A stretch of 64,000 bases of DNA from Polytrichum commune (taxonomy: Eukaryota > Streptophyta > Polytrichopsida > Polytrichales > Polytrichaceae). The notes below the pieces were generated by a model that did not search any database, was not told where the DNA came from, and saw nothing but the letters and a program-made list of their open reading frames with translations. Location: assembly GCA_950295325.1 (NCBI GenBank), contig OX485808.1, forward strand, positions 38,215,180 to 38,279,179. Direction: 5' to 3'. Position numbers and translations under genes: made by a program. Below, in pieces: positions 46,961-59,672 of this stretch; within the stretch, counting starts at the first letter, position 1; every line of letters begins with the position of its first letter.

Positions 46961-49900
46961 CCATCCCGGACGTCCCGTCGGATCTCACACTCGCCAGGTG
47001 GACGCACGGGTGGATGGTGAACCCCACGGACTGGTGGTCCCCAGCGGCCACGTAGGCGGACTCAAAGGCCACGAGCTGCTTCACAGGTGTCCCGTCCAAT
47101 CCCCCCCGGGGAGGTGTCACAAACAAGAGCACCGGCTGTCGGCCTGCCCTGCTCCCTGCATTGGTCACCTTCACCTCCACATCAAAGCTCGGCATCGCGC
47201 ATGTGCCTGCCACAAGCCACGTGGAAGATATTGATGCTGATGATGTTATAAGAGGCACACAACGTCGCTATTCGAGCTGTCACTACTGTAAAGGGAGATC
47301 CAGGGTCTTCAATGTTTACTTTTTTCCCTGGCTATCCCACTTCTCCTAGCTAGATACAAAACACTCAATTGGTACGAGACGGTTAATTAGCACATCCACA
47401 TCGAGACACATGTTATGACGGTTAGCAGATCCAGATCGAGACACATATTAAGTTATAAGATGTTAAATCCACATACTGTCCAGATGTTATAAGAGATACA
47501 TACTACGTGGCCTCGTGGGTGGGTGGACCTGCTGCTATTCGAGCTGTCACTACTGTAAGGGAGATCCAGGGTCTTCAATGTTTACTTTTTTCCCTGGCTA
47601 TCCCACTTCTCCTAGGATACGAAACACGCTATCGGTACGAGACGGTTAGCACATCCAGATCGAGACACATGTTATAATGGTTAGCAGATCCAGATCGAGA
47701 CACATAGTATAAGATGTTAAAAGATGTTATAAGAGATACATACGATGTGGCCTCGTGGGTGGGTGGATGGACCTGCTGCTATTCGAGTTGTTACTACTGT
47801 TAGGGAGATCCAGGGTCTTCAAGGTGACTTTTTCCCCTGCCTATCCCACTTTTTCGTAGGATACGAAACACACAATTGGTACGAGACGGTTAGCAGATCC
47901 AGATCGAGACAGTTAGCAGATCTAGATTGAGGCTGTACTCGCTTTCCTTATGAGTCTTTTCGGAGCTCATATTCGTTATCAAAGTGAAGATTCCAATCGT
48001 GCTCATTCCATGGTCAATGAAAAAAGAGCATGTTGACTATTATTGCCCACCTATTGAGCCTAGAAGGATTATCATGTTCTGGGCCAGTACCCGGGAAGTT
48101 TTTGGGCATAGTCGGTCAAGATCCTAGTGATTCTAAATCTAGCCGGTTACATGTTGACATCTTCCGGTTTTGCTTTCATTCATTTAAAGTATGTTTCTAT
48201 AGATTCCTCTTAAATGGTCGGTAATCCTCCTGAAGTCTCCAACTTCAACCGGCGGTTATTTCTCAAAATCAACCGAATCATTTGTAACTAACTGCCGGTT
48301 CTTCCCGAGCAATGTTGTGGGCACATAGTCAAAATCTCTTTTTGGTATCTGGTCTTGGAGCCACAACAAACCACATGCCACTGAAACATAGGTGTTCAAT
48401 TACGAGAAGTAAGTGAATTACGGCGCATCTACCTTAACGGCAATGAGTATGATATATTCATAATGTTTAATTAGTCTATAATGATTCTCGTTAGCAAAAT
48501 TTGTGATGGGATTCCAATGCACCACAATTTTTGTTCTTTCAATTATTCCATATGTAAGAGTTATAAAAACTTAAAATTTTATTTTTAATTGACCCAAAAC
48601 CAACACAGGAGCCTGGTGGTAAAGTGATAGACGTTCTCAACATCAAAATGTACTTATTGTGCAAGATATTTAAAGGGAGTTGGGTTTGGATGGGGTGTTG
48701 GTTTTAACTTACACCAGTGTTAGGGTAAGACAAATGACTAAATTAGCTGTCTTATCTTAGAATCTCTATTTTGTAGATTAAATTGACAAATAACACAAGT
48801 TGAGCAATTCCAAGCCGAGGCTGTAGTTATTTACCCCCTATATTCTAAAATTGAACTTATAATCAAAGTGCAGTATATCTCAAAATGGATTAGACAGGTC
48901 CTCCCAGATATTGTTCACTATCAGCCCCTACTAGGACAAGTAACAAAACTTGAGCACGTGCTCAACACGTACTCCAATGTCTTTAAAAGTTAAAACACAT
49001 GTCTATCTTTTTCATGTTTGCTTTTTCAGATCCACACCTAACCACACACCACTCAAATATAGGTGTCCAATAATCACAAGTAATTGGATTAGGAATGCAT
49101 TCTACATTAGACACTATTGAGTTTTATTGTATCCATTGAAAAAATATGAATGGATGTGTAATTCGCATCACATCGAATTTGCTACGATGTAAGCATGTGG
49201 GCCAATGCTGGTCAGTATTCGAGTCAATTTGGGTAGAATAAAAGGGTTGTCTACACATATATATAAGTCGTATTGCATACCTGCGCTCAAATCTTGGGAA
49301 GCTTGGGCAGTGAGAGACACTGGCGCTGACAGAAACGAATGCTTGAAGTCACTGTAACTCAAGCCATAGCCAAAATCATAAATCGTGTTGCCGGTGTAGA
49401 ATCGGTATGTGCGGCCTGGGTAGTCCTGTGACGAGTCGGGTCGCATTCGCATGTCTGTCATGCTTATTTTTGTGTACTCCTCTGGGTACCAAGAAACTGG
49501 TAATTTCCCTCCTGCACAGATTCTCAGAACTCAACATTTTCACAACAACACAACATTAAATTGCTTGGAGATTCTTTGGTCCATAACACTACTCAACATA
49601 TAGCTTTCGTTCTGTGGGCCCTCGTAATATAACACTGGGATGTTTGAAAAGCTATGCAAGGAGACTTGGATTCAGAACTCCCAACATCTCATTGTTATAT
49701 TCTGAGGGCCCACATCATTGAGTAATGTTATGTCTATCAAAGTCTTGCAAGTTGAATTGTATAACTTTATCATGATGTTGAAAATAAAGGCTATCACAGA
49801 CCTACTCCTGTTCATATAGGTTGGTGGAGTTTCTCAATATTCACCCCCACATTCTTATTATTACTCTGTGTTACATCAAGTTTGTGAGAATTTCTGGTTA

Positions 49901-52900
49901 AATATCAAACTTGTCTCATACATCTGAGGTGTATCATCTTGATGTGAAAAGATACTGTATTTTCTTTGACCAAAGTAAGGTGGCTGTTTTAAAAAAATGA
50001 ATAGGACTGTTTTAAAACCTTTTATGGATTGCCTGGTACAAAAACCCCACTACGTTCATATCCACTGATAAATTATTACCTACAATAGATTTGACCAATG
50101 ACAAACCTTGATCCCATTGTGATTATCATGCGAGAATAACGTACTTTGGGTATTACACTTGGTAGTATATCCAGGGCGAGGGGGACCACCAAACTATATT
50201 CGTTCCGAATTCTTTGGGAATCTCCGCTACAGACACATCTTTAGGATTTTCTCGACTACTAATGTCTCATGAATGAGGTGTAATATATGTTCCTGAGAGT
50301 GTATGTAGTTTGGTGTAGTCAAAACCTGGGTTATGGTCACCATAGATGACTTCGGCAATGGCTTGGCCACCAGCTTGACCCGGATACCCCACCCACAAAA
50401 TACTTTGAATGCGGCTATCTTTCTTCGCAAAATCAATGTCCACAGGTCCAGCGCACATGAGCACAAGCACCACAGGCCGGCCTGAAGCAGCTCCAACAAC
50501 TTCACTGATGAGGTCCTCTTGGTACCCGGGTAATCGCAGGCTTGTTCTGTCGAGCGCTTCTGATTCTTGCACTTGGCTCAACCCCATGATCAACACGACG
50601 GCGTCCATGGAGGATGCGACACTCACGGCCGCACTTATTTGGTCATTGCGCTCACAAGCGGTGTTGATGCATCCCATTGAGTGGACCACTTTGTTGGCAT
50701 CTCCGTTCGCATAATGAACCATCCCTTGCAGTGGAGTTATGTATTTGCATGGGACACCTGCACATGCAAAATGTAAGTTCTTATTAGGTGTCATTAGATT
50801 CTTGTATGCAATCTCGGACAAACAAAATTCGTCTTATAAGCATGTCACGAGGGCCAATGTGCCGCCAAACTGGTGAGGATGGACTCTAACAATCAGTAGA
50901 TGCTAAGGTATGAGCAATTAGATCTGTTGTAGTGAAATCACTTTCTAATCATGGCTAGGGATAGCCCGGAGGTTGGAGAAGCTCAAGGGAGTCATGACTA
51001 CTAGCCCATGAACATGATCAGGTAAGTTCATCATGCAATGGAGTTTATGTTAGTTGGAGTCCACCCATAGTTGTTATATAGTGAAACAATATGTTAGCTA
51101 GACTTGAGTTGGATGTTACCACTTGATAATTCAACTAACGTGCTAGTTCAATATGGAATGAAACTCACTAAGGATAAGGGCTAAGAGCTAAGGACCAACC
51201 ACCGAAATAGATGAGACACCTAACAACAAATGGAGATAATCTTGGACCGATATAAACTTCAACTATGCTCACAATGAAATTTTTCTTTGGATACATGTAC
51301 AACGACGTAATTTATTTGTCCATACCCTCATTATTGCCAAGCATGACGTGTGTGGCATTTGCATTTGGACCGATGATGATTATCCACTGACTTACTCCTT
51401 GAGAACAAAAAGTTCTTGCCCTCATATGCAATGTCACCCAAGGACTACTTGGGCACAATCACCAAACTGGACGCAGTTTAGGACATGCTTAAAGACAAAA
51501 AGGCCCAACAAATGGAGATAATTCTGGACCGGGATAATGAACTTTGCTTAAAGCGGTGAAATTTCTATTCAGATGCACAACAATATACTCTATTTGTCCA
51601 TGATACCTTCGTAGTCGCCGAGCATGACATGTGTAGCATTTGCATTTGGACCAATGATGGCCACCCTCTTACTTCGTGACAATGGAAGCGTACTGTCCTC
51701 ATTTTTGAGTAATACGATCCCCTGCCGTGCCGCCTCCACCGCCAACTCCTGATGCGCAGCCGAACATACATCTTTCACTCCTATGGACCCGAACGGTTGC
51801 TTCTTGGGGTTGCCATCAAGCATCCCCAACCTCATCCGCACCATGAAGAGGTTGGACACCGCCACATCCACATTGGCTTCCTTGACTTTGCCCATGGCAA
51901 TGGCGCCCTCCGTGTACGTGGAAAGGTAATCTCCGCAATTGAGGTCCAGACCTAGGGCACCATTGAAATTGAAACATGTCAAAATAGTCATGCAAAAGAT
52001 AACAAGCAACGGAGGAAATCGAAGCATGTTTTGACACAGTCCACCTTGAGGCATGATCAATTGTCATCAACTATCACAACAATGATGCTACTCACCGGCA
52101 TTGAGGGCGTCTGCAACAGCGTCCTCAGGAGTGGTTGCATAGTTTGTCGATTCATGCATGACTTGGACAGAATCGCAATCGGAGACAATGTACCTGACAC
52201 ATGATCCAACCAAGTAATATGGGTGTAAGTGCAGCAGAACCTTGGTAATAGAGTTACCAGGATTCCGGGAAACTCTCATGCGGATACATTTAGTGATTTT
52301 TCCTACATCATGAGATTGCAAGCTTATTTGGAAAGCCCGATTTTTATTTCCGGCACACTTGTGGTTAACAAGTCATCGACAAGCATGTAGGCTCAGTTAC
52401 GTGGGGGAGAACTGATCGCTAGTTACAGATGAACTGGTTGAGTTTGAGAATAACCAGCTAAAGTTCCAGACTTCAGGGAAAATTACCGATCATTGAGGAG
52501 AAGTTGAGAATATACCTCAAATTGATTAAAAAAAAAAATGAAATGAAAGATGTCAACGTGTAGCCAGTTGGACTTGGAAACAGTAGGATCTTGGCCGATT
52601 ATGCCCAAAAATCTCCCAGGACACTGCTTAGGCAATTCCATGTTTCCCCTGACTAAGTTTATCACATGTCTAGCTCCTGTATGGACCCAACTCCTTTGAA
52701 GTTCTTTCAAGATGATCTCAATTTCTTTCCCCTTTACAAAACGAGCTGATGGGTGATTCAACCAACTTACAAAATGAGGCTTGGACACCATACACCGTGA
52801 TTGTCAAGCTCTTAATGACAAAGTCTTCCAGAGGAGGATGAAACTCCTTGTTCTGTGTCTCCTTTTGGGAATAACGTAAACGTCCGAGCTCAGGCATTCA

Positions 52901-55900
52901 ACCAACTTCACCCCCAAGAACAAACATGGACTACAACTTGATGCTTTATTAGGGAATGCAATTCTATATGTATTTATCGGTAGAAGTCGCACCCATCCAA
53001 ACCCCACGTATTTCTTACGGTGCCGACAAGGAAGTCGTGGTTCGCACATGTGGGCACCCCGTTCACCTTGTTGTATGAGCACATTAGGCTACTTGACCTC
53101 CCATCCTGAACGCAACTTTGGAATGGTGGATTATAGGTGTCGGCAAGATCTTGAACAGTCACCTGTGCAACATGATCAATGAGTGTGATAAATTGAATCA
53201 ATAAACATCAAGTACAATGCATCATAATTTTCACAATTCCTCTTTGATTCTTAGAATGCAGAATTACGGGGCTACGCAATCATTAATTAAGCTTTTACAA
53301 AATGTGGGATTCTAAAGTGCGGCTCCAATAAATGGAATATGTTTTATACAACTATCAAGGGTCATTTCAAAGTTTTGTTGGGTTAATAAGTTTGGAACAC
53401 TAGTTCAGAGTCACATAGACATGTTCCGTTTAATGGATGTGCACTTGTAGTGGATTCAAATAGTAAAGGCCCTACTACACCCAATTACTTAAGCGCAAGC
53501 CCAAGCTTGCAAGTTTGGTGGGCCAAGGTCAGAGACTTGTTTGATGGATTGAAATGAAATCAGTTTTAAAGTCCAGTATGATCTGCCTTAAGATTGAAAT
53601 GGACCTTAGATATGCCTAAGACAATGGAGCAACTTTAGGTCCTCTTTTCTCTAGTTTGGTTTCGAAGTACAAGCCCAAAGATCAACTGCTAGACATTGTA
53701 ATAAAAAAATTCTACAAGTTTGCACATAACAATTTTTTTCGACAAAGTCACATTGTTTTGTAGACCCAAAGAATAACCAAATATTATAATTTAATAAATT
53801 TACCAGCAAGATGTCTAGATTATGTAGACTGCATATTGAATCTTAAGACTAGTGTAGGATGATGCGACGCCATCATGATTAGAAAGAGGAAAAACGGATG
53901 ATCATCTTGGGAAAATATAATCATGATGTAAACTTGAAAGTTGGTCCCTAAAAAGCAGGGTCCAACCTTGAGACAAAACTCCACCACCTTAGGCACGCAC
54001 ATGATGTAAGGGCTCATATTATTCCCTTACCTTCGCCCACCAAACTCAAGTTGAGGCTTTTAACCTTGAACTAAAATCATGTGTGGTGAGGTGCCTTAAT
54101 GGGAGGAATGAATTATATCATTACGTGCTCACAAACACACATAACCATTCAACCCCCAACATAAAAATCCGCATGTGACCATAATGCCCCCCACATAGAA
54201 ACCTAACATGGATGCGATGCATGGGTAATAGTATTCCATGGTAACGAATGGATTGTGATTCTTGCAAGTGCCACGAAGCACCCGCGGCGTTTCCTTTATA
54301 ATTCTAGTCTTATTCTATTCTCTTTTGAGTTTCCCGCATACCTTGGCGTCGAAATGGAAGCGGTCGACGCCCTCCCAGTTGTCCACATCGTAGGCTGTGA
54401 AGTGCTTGCAACAGGCGGACACCTTGAGTCTCCGAGGCCCAGACGCTTGGCCGGAGGACTCCGCCATGGCTGAAGCAGTCTGGCCGCCGCTCGTCGTCGT
54501 CGTCGAGTCTCCTCCTTCTTGCAATCCCCTCACGAACTGGACGGCATATGAGCTAGTAACGACGGGGTCCTCACCCGAAGTTTCTTGCACACGGCCCCAT
54601 CGCGGGTCGCGCACAATGTTGATAACTGGCGACCAGTACGTGAGCCCCGCCATGCCTTGGTTGTAGAATGCGCGAGCTTCAGTGGACACCACCTGCGCGC
54701 GCTCAATTCCAAAATATGAATATCGATCATTTTGCAGCTCCAAATTTAACACAAACCAAGTTGTTGCCTATGGATCCTACGATATGGGCATCCCGATCCA
54801 TGTTGGTCAACTGCAATGTAGTTCATCAATCTGGCTTATTAAACCTTGGGTACAGAACCTGCACTATGTCGTGATCTGATGGGCAGTGAAATCTCTCTCT
54901 CACACACACACACACACACACCCATAGCATCAATCTGAAAAGTTGTCAAACATATAATCAAGTTAGAAATTGTTACGTATCATGAGAGTTACATTTTAAG
55001 TGCATGGAATGTAGCGGGAGGTTACACAGAGCTAGACGAGAACCACTCTGTATGATGTTGGTCTTGAATTTAATTTGTACTAGGGAAGTAGGAACACCAC
55101 TAGGGAAGGATATGTCAGATGGTGGTGAGAGGGGGAGGTTTTTAGCTAGCTTAGCCCTTGATGTTTCTCCCCGGATTATGCGAGACGCTCCACGAGCTTC
55201 ACCTTGATAAGAGTACAGGTTTGTAATCTCCATGCCAAGGAAGAGATGATTATGCACATTGCTGAGGAATTCTGTTTGGGTCATATGAAACTTCATGAGG
55301 GAGTGGATCTCACCGTGATTTGGATGTGTGGGTCACCCTGTTAAGAAGCCTTGAATGGATGGAGGGTATAGATAATCTATTCGCAACGGCAATTGAGCCT
55401 ACCAAACTGGGTACAGACCAACTTGTTGAAGGAGGTGGTGGTGAGGATATGCATATCAACGTGCACAATATCGTCTCCTTTGAACAAAGAGGTGAAGATT
55501 CCTAGTTACAAGGCAACCTGTGATGTGCTGTGTGCAATGTGGGCATACCTCGGCGACGGAATTAGGATATGTTCGACACTATAAAGACATGTGCAGATCA
55601 GTTTGCAGGATAGAGGCACTTAGAAATTGTGGAAGGTGACGGTGCATGCCTGGCCGATTTGATTCCAGAGCGACTTGTTGAAGGAGGCGGTGGTGAGGAT
55701 GGGCAAAGGGAAGCTGGTGGCCTGCGGGAGGTTGCCGCCGAACCCCACATGCGCCACCCCATGTAAGCCTTCCTGCCACCATTGGTACGCCGGGATACCC
55801 AGCCTCGACACCCCGCCCGCCGTGTTCCCAAGCTGCGACACCTTCTCCTGCAGGGTCATCCGGGACACCAGGTCCTGCACTCGGACCTCATCGCTCAGGG

Positions 55901-56078
55901 AGGTGTTGCAGAACGCCATGTTCTGGAGGTTGCCGTCCTTCTGGAAGTCGCAGGCGAAGTCTGCAGCAGCACGAACCGGTTGGAGAAAACTGGAAAACAT
56001 GAGCAGCAGCAGCGGAATTATGCACAATCGAGTGAAGTAGTCATTGCCAAATTTTGTTCTCTTTATAGCTGGCGCCAT
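46824..56078 (-). CDS. BXL-like: GH3 beta-xylosidase / alpha-L-arabinofuranosidase
   Basis: Eight exons: 55650-56078, 54342-54692, 52993-53162, 52096-52193, 51607-51951, 50326-50757, 49281-49511 and 46824-47206. They join to 2,439 nt and 812 residues with every phase matching. The enzyme removes xylose or arabinose from arabinoxylan and related side chains in the cell wall. An N-terminal signal peptide (hydrophobic [15 protein letters not shown]) supports secretion. Blocks seen: '[15 protein letters not shown]', '[11 protein letters not shown]', '[17 protein letters not shown]', '[13 protein letters not shown]', '[14 protein letters not shown]', 'YIVSDCDS' (D322 the likely nucleophile), 'GLDLNCGDY', 'RQGIVLLKN', 'AIIGPNA', '[14 protein letters not shown]', 'GRTYRFYTG' and a C-terminal FnIII-like domain. 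Intron 1 starts with GC (CAG|GCATGC), not GT. The C-terminus is about 25 residues beyond the usual 'VGDxxHSL' end. Substrate preference cannot be told. Confidence 0.92.
47262..47930. repeat. Intronic tandem repeat, about 2.6 units of 244-265 bp
   Basis: Inside intron 7 of the GH3 gene. Units start with 'ctattcgagctgtcactact' at about 47269, 47534 and 47778, continue with 'ggagatccagggtcttca' and 'ctggctatcccactt', and end in repeated 'agatccagatcgagacaca'. The last unit is truncated. It contributes much of the intron's length. Confidence 0.85.
48085..48311 (-). repeat. Dispersed repeat family A, copy 4 (intronic, with TSD)
   Basis: Inside GH3 intron 7. It starts 'ccgggaagtttttgggcat' and ends 'ccggttcttcccgag'. 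Near-identical 11-bp words flank it: ATGTTCTGGGC at 48074-48084 and ATGTTGTGGGC at 48312-48322 (one mismatch), consistent with a target duplication. Confidence 0.75.
48606..48725 (+). repeat. Possible SINE-like fragment
   Basis: The text 'cctggtggtaaagtgatag' followed by 'ttctcaacatc' resembles the 5' part (A-box side) of tRNA-derived plant SINEs. A clear B box and tail were not found, so this is tentative. Confidence 0.2.
51228..51395 (-). pseudogene. Duplicated fragment of GH3 exon 5 inside intron 5
   Basis: The segment repeats 51510-51675, which includes the 3' end of exon 5 and its splice donor. Shared text includes 'aacaaatggagataat', 'ttatttgtccata' and 'agcatgac-tgtgt-gcatttgcatttggacc'. 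The copy is diverged and not in an open frame, so it is a tandem intron-exon remnant about 285 bp downstream in the direction of transcription. Confidence 0.75.
52405..52627 (+). repeat. Dispersed repeat family A, copy 5 (intronic)
   Basis: Lies in GH3 intron 3, antisense to the gene. It runs from 'gggggagaactgatcgctag' to 'aaatctcccaggacactg'. Outer ends GGGGAGA and TCTCCC form the short inverted termini typical of the family. Confidence 0.75.
53163..54341. other. GH3 intron 2
   Basis: A 1,179-bp intron in the GH3 gene. Acidic or short ORFs here (for example 53820-54017) are not genes. No internal repeat family was recognised. Confidence 0.5.
54693..55649 (-). other. GH3 intron 1 with a GC donor
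   Basis: Read on the minus strand the boundary is CAG|GCATGC...GCGCGCAG|GTGGTG. Joining there restores [10 protein letters not shown] in phase, matching the family's IGxVVSTEAR, and no nearby GT gives a valid join. A CT/CA microsatellite lies at 54891-54920. Confidence 0.7.
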
Positions 56079-56089
56079 TGCAGGATTGA

Positions 56090-56330
56090 CCTTCCTGTAA
56101 AGTTCGAAATTTCTCTGCGACGAATACTGTGCACCAACTATTAGAGCTTGCAGGATTGGAGAAATTTTGGCAACGAATGTTGAGCACCAACTATTTTGAG
56201 CAGATTTGACTTTGCAGGGTAGGAGAAATTTCTGCAACGAATATTGTGTACCAACTATTAGAGCTTGCAGACTTGGAGAAACGTATGCAACGAATGTTGT
56301 GCACCAACTAGTAGAGCAGATTTTGGCATA
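56090..56330. repeat. Short tandem repeats in the GH3 leader/promoter
   Basis: Four imperfect units of 55-65 bp carry 'gcaacgaatrttgtgcacc' and 'aactattagagcttgcagg-ttggagaaa'. They start just 5' of the GH3 start codon on the minus strand. More single copies occur at about 56410 and 56815. Confidence 0.75.
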
Positions 56331-56369
56331 ATTGGCACCACCGTGCACATGCACAACTTATACGCATGA

Positions 56370-57195
56370 AATCACCAAGCAACTCCAAAGACTAATTTCA
56401 TCAAAAGAAATTTCTGCAACGAATGTTGTGCACCGACTATAATTTGTAGTAGTTTTTGGCAACAATTGGCACGCCGTGGACATTCAAGTCTACTTAACGG
56501 ATGAGTTACCAAGCCACTCCAAAGACTAATTCCATAATCACAGAGAGCCATGTACTCATGAATCTGCAGCTGTAGCCATTGCATCTGGAACCATACACAA
56601 CATCAAAATCGAATCCTGTGACTAAATAATGGAGAGTGTGCAGTAGCCACATACATGGAAATGCTTAATTACCCCTCACTTGCCGCAGCTTTAAAGCTCT
56701 CAGCTAGGGGGAGCAATAATAATGAATCAGCTCTCGATTCCCCGCTGCAGCGCGTGGCTCATGTTCCAAGTACATTGCGAGTACATTGGCAAATCACCAG
56801 TTCCATGGGAAATTTCTGCAACGAATGTCCACCAACTATTAGAGCAGATTATACTCCGAATCGGAAAAAATTGGCAGCACCGCACTACTTGTACTCATGA
56901 AACCAAGCAACTCCAAGCACTAATTGCACCATCATTAGCCAAGTGCTCATGGACCTGAAGCTCGACTAGCCATTGCAGCTGGAATCATGCTCAACATTGA
57001 ATCCTATGACGAACAACATGTAAGTGCTCAATTGCCCCTCACTCGCAGCTTTAAAGACATGACTTCTCACTAGAGTCAGAAATAATATCACTGAAGGATG
57101 ATGCCGATCCAAGCTTTCAATTCCCCGCTGCCGCGCGTGGTTCATGTTCTACGTACATTGCGAAGACATGTACATTCTGGAATCAGCAGCTCATC
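56370..57195. repeat. Larger tandem duplication upstream of the GH3 gene
   Basis: Two units of about 400 bp. Both contain, in order, 'ccaagcaactccaa-gactaatt', 'gccattgca-ctggaa', 'tacccctcact', 'gcagctttaaag' and 'caattccccgctgc-gcgcgtgg' (about 56733 and 57119). The duplicated stretch lies 0.3-1.1 kb upstream of the coding start and may carry promoter elements. Confidence 0.7.
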
Positions 57196-57199
57196 CGCT

Positions 57200-59380
57200 A
57201 GCAATTAGTAGCAATAACAACAAGAAATGGCAGAGTAGGTCCCGAGTGCTTTTCATCCTGCCATCAATGCTTGCACTTCCACGCATTTACGATCTAACCA
57301 AATTAGTTGCGACAAGGACACACTTGTAGCAGCATTCACTCTTAGGGTGAGGAGCCCCTCTCTACAAGCCCCTTGATGGTTGCAGCCTTGCAGGCTTCCC
57401 CACAACCTTGGGAAATGTGGAAATCATGCCGGCTTAGTCCAGGGGAACATAATTGCACGGATTCTGAGCAGTACTTGAAGAGATCATCTCTTGCTGAGGA
57501 CTCTATATCGTTGTGGTACCTTCGAAATCAAGCTTGCTTGCTTGGTCCACATTTGATGAGAATCTCAAGGTTCCAAAGCTAGGTTAACGTTACACCACCA
57601 ATCGAATTTCGTGGAAGATAGAGCCGATCATCATGCATGCAGCCCCTGATGATCACCATCTTTAACTCCCGGTAACAATGTCACCTGAACTTTTGCCATG
57701 ATTATCTATTCCAGTTGTTGCATTTTGAAGGTTTGTAAATCCACGTCTACAAGCTGATGCCGAAAGTTGTTGAAATTAGTGCGACTGGTTGTCCCATCCT
57801 TTTTGCAACATGGGCATGCTGTGCAGAACAGCAGAGCACTGGTAGTTGAAGTGATGGCAGAAAGATTGTATTCTTCCGGAGTGAGTGTCATTCAAGACAA
57901 TATTGTCTTGATCATGACGTTGGTGTTCACAAGAACTCCCTGTCACCGAAAGTGTACGAAAATTACAGTGTACGAGAAGTTCTCTGGCATCCCTTCCGGA
58001 AATGAAGAACATTAGCATTAATTATTTCCATAACACTGCCACCAATTTCTCTCTCCCTCCAAGAATTTTCTTCGCTTTCAATCCTTCGGCATGTCCATTG
58101 CAGAATTCCAAAGTTGACCTCAACTGACTCAGTTTTCTTAAAAGAAGCTCAATGTTTTCTAAATGCAGAGCCTTTCTGAGAGCAATTTTTTGAGTGGATC
58201 TCGTCTCCTCATATTTAAAAATGGCAGAATTTTCTGAGTTCTTCATCTCTTAAGAAACCCACTTGATCTCAATATCCCATTGTTTGGAAATCAAATTTTG
58301 AAACCCAGCACATAGATGGGAGCACCCAGAAGATGAGGTTGGAACTTGCAAGGTAAGACCATGGAGAGGTTTGGTTCCGCCTCCTCAGAGAATCCTAAAA
58401 TTTCGTCTCTGGGGAAGCTCATAGTTTTCTTGGTTAATTTGGTGGTCCAGCATTGTTTGTTAAGAAAGTGAAAAGCAAGTCTAGTTTTAGACTTGCATGT
58501 GATCTGCTGTACCCTGGTGGGATGACGGTACATCAGTACATCACGAGTGAGGATAAGGCAAGAAAGACATAGCTGCATGAAATAAGGAAGGACATGAAAA
58601 TTCCATGGCAGAAGACACCAACAAGCTTCCAGCTGGTGACTTGAGTGGCAACTCCTCTCAATTGTCCTCTCTCTCTCTCTCTCTCTCCTTCACATACTTC
58701 CCTCTCCATGAGCGCAGGCTGTACTTCGCTTTCACACTGGTGACTCAACACTTTGAGTGCCAAGTTGTAATTTCCAAGTGGGATTCATTGCGGCACAACC
58801 AATGTGATAATGGCACGTGTGACATTGTATATCCTCAGGACTAAAATATAAACATACATTGAAGTGGAAAGTGATGTAAGGTACCATTGGTGATAAGGTC
58901 AAGATCAGAGCTGCCAACCCCAGGCTTCAAGTTCCAGGCATGCTTTGATTATACTTGAGTTATGACGATCAAAGTCCGTGACATATCTCATATTGGGCAC
59001 TTTCAAGAAAGTTTCACTAGCATGTGCTGGGTGAGGGGAGATTAAGCAAAATTGTGAAGACTAGTTGTCATATTGTATTCCGAATTTTTGTTTTCCTTGT
59101 TGGCACTTATATGGTGAGTATTTGCAATATGCACAGCTCATGGTGAAGATGAAAAGCTTGACACTCAAATTTGATGGGAGGTTTTCTTATTTATCTAGAT
59201 TATCAGCCTGTTCTACCAAGAAAGAAACATTGAAGTCCAGTCGGCTGTGAGTGTTGCACAAGTGTGTTGCAGCGTCTTACAAAGTTGACCAACTAAACAC
59301 ATGGATGACATGCACATTCTTGCTCTTACTAACTCATGCCAATTAACATAATTAATATGGCTAGTAGAGTTATCATTTGA
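57200..59380. other. Intergenic DNA between the two GH3 copies
   Basis: No recognised gene. Short ORFs such as 58291-58578 (minus) and 58605-58844 (plus) have no known domain. A (CT)n microsatellite lies at 58665-58688. I looked here for exon 8 of the second GH3 copy (FnIII region) and did not find it. Confidence 0.4.
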
Positions 59381-59388
59381 ATTAACAG

Positions 59389-59672
59389 GACTTTTGGTCA
59401 GGAGTTGCTTGAATGTTTTGCATGCAACATGTCCCATGTTTCGCTAAGTTTTTTTGTGCATGATTGAATATTGGTGTAGAGGTTTGAACAAAGAACATTC
59501 TAAATTAATTCATTGAAGGCCAAACTCAATAATGAGTTTGACCCTCAATGAACCTATGTAGAATGTTCTTCGTTCAAAGCCCCACACCACCTCCAAGCAT
59601 ACACCCAAAACTTACTAAGCCTAGAACATGTTGTATGCAAAACAACCAACTCCTGACTAAAAGTCCCATTGA
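59389..59672. mobile_element. Foldback element, family C copy 1
   Basis: The left end GGACTTTTGGTCAGGAGTTG pairs with the right end CAACTCCTGACTAAAAGTCC. The centre (59487-59578) is a second tight inverted repeat: 'tttgaacaaagaacattcta' and its complement around 'ccaaactcaataatgagttt'. Its total length is about 284 bp and almost the whole element folds on itself. No coding capacity. A relative lies at 61785-62045. Confidence 0.75.

Noticed and set aside
46653..47234. 193-codon plus-strand ORF
   Set aside because: It is antisense to the GH3 last exon and its amplified tail; the minus-strand reading carries the family motifs.
54255..54666. Plus-strand ORFs across GH3 exon 2
   Set aside because: They are antisense shadows of a well-supported exon.
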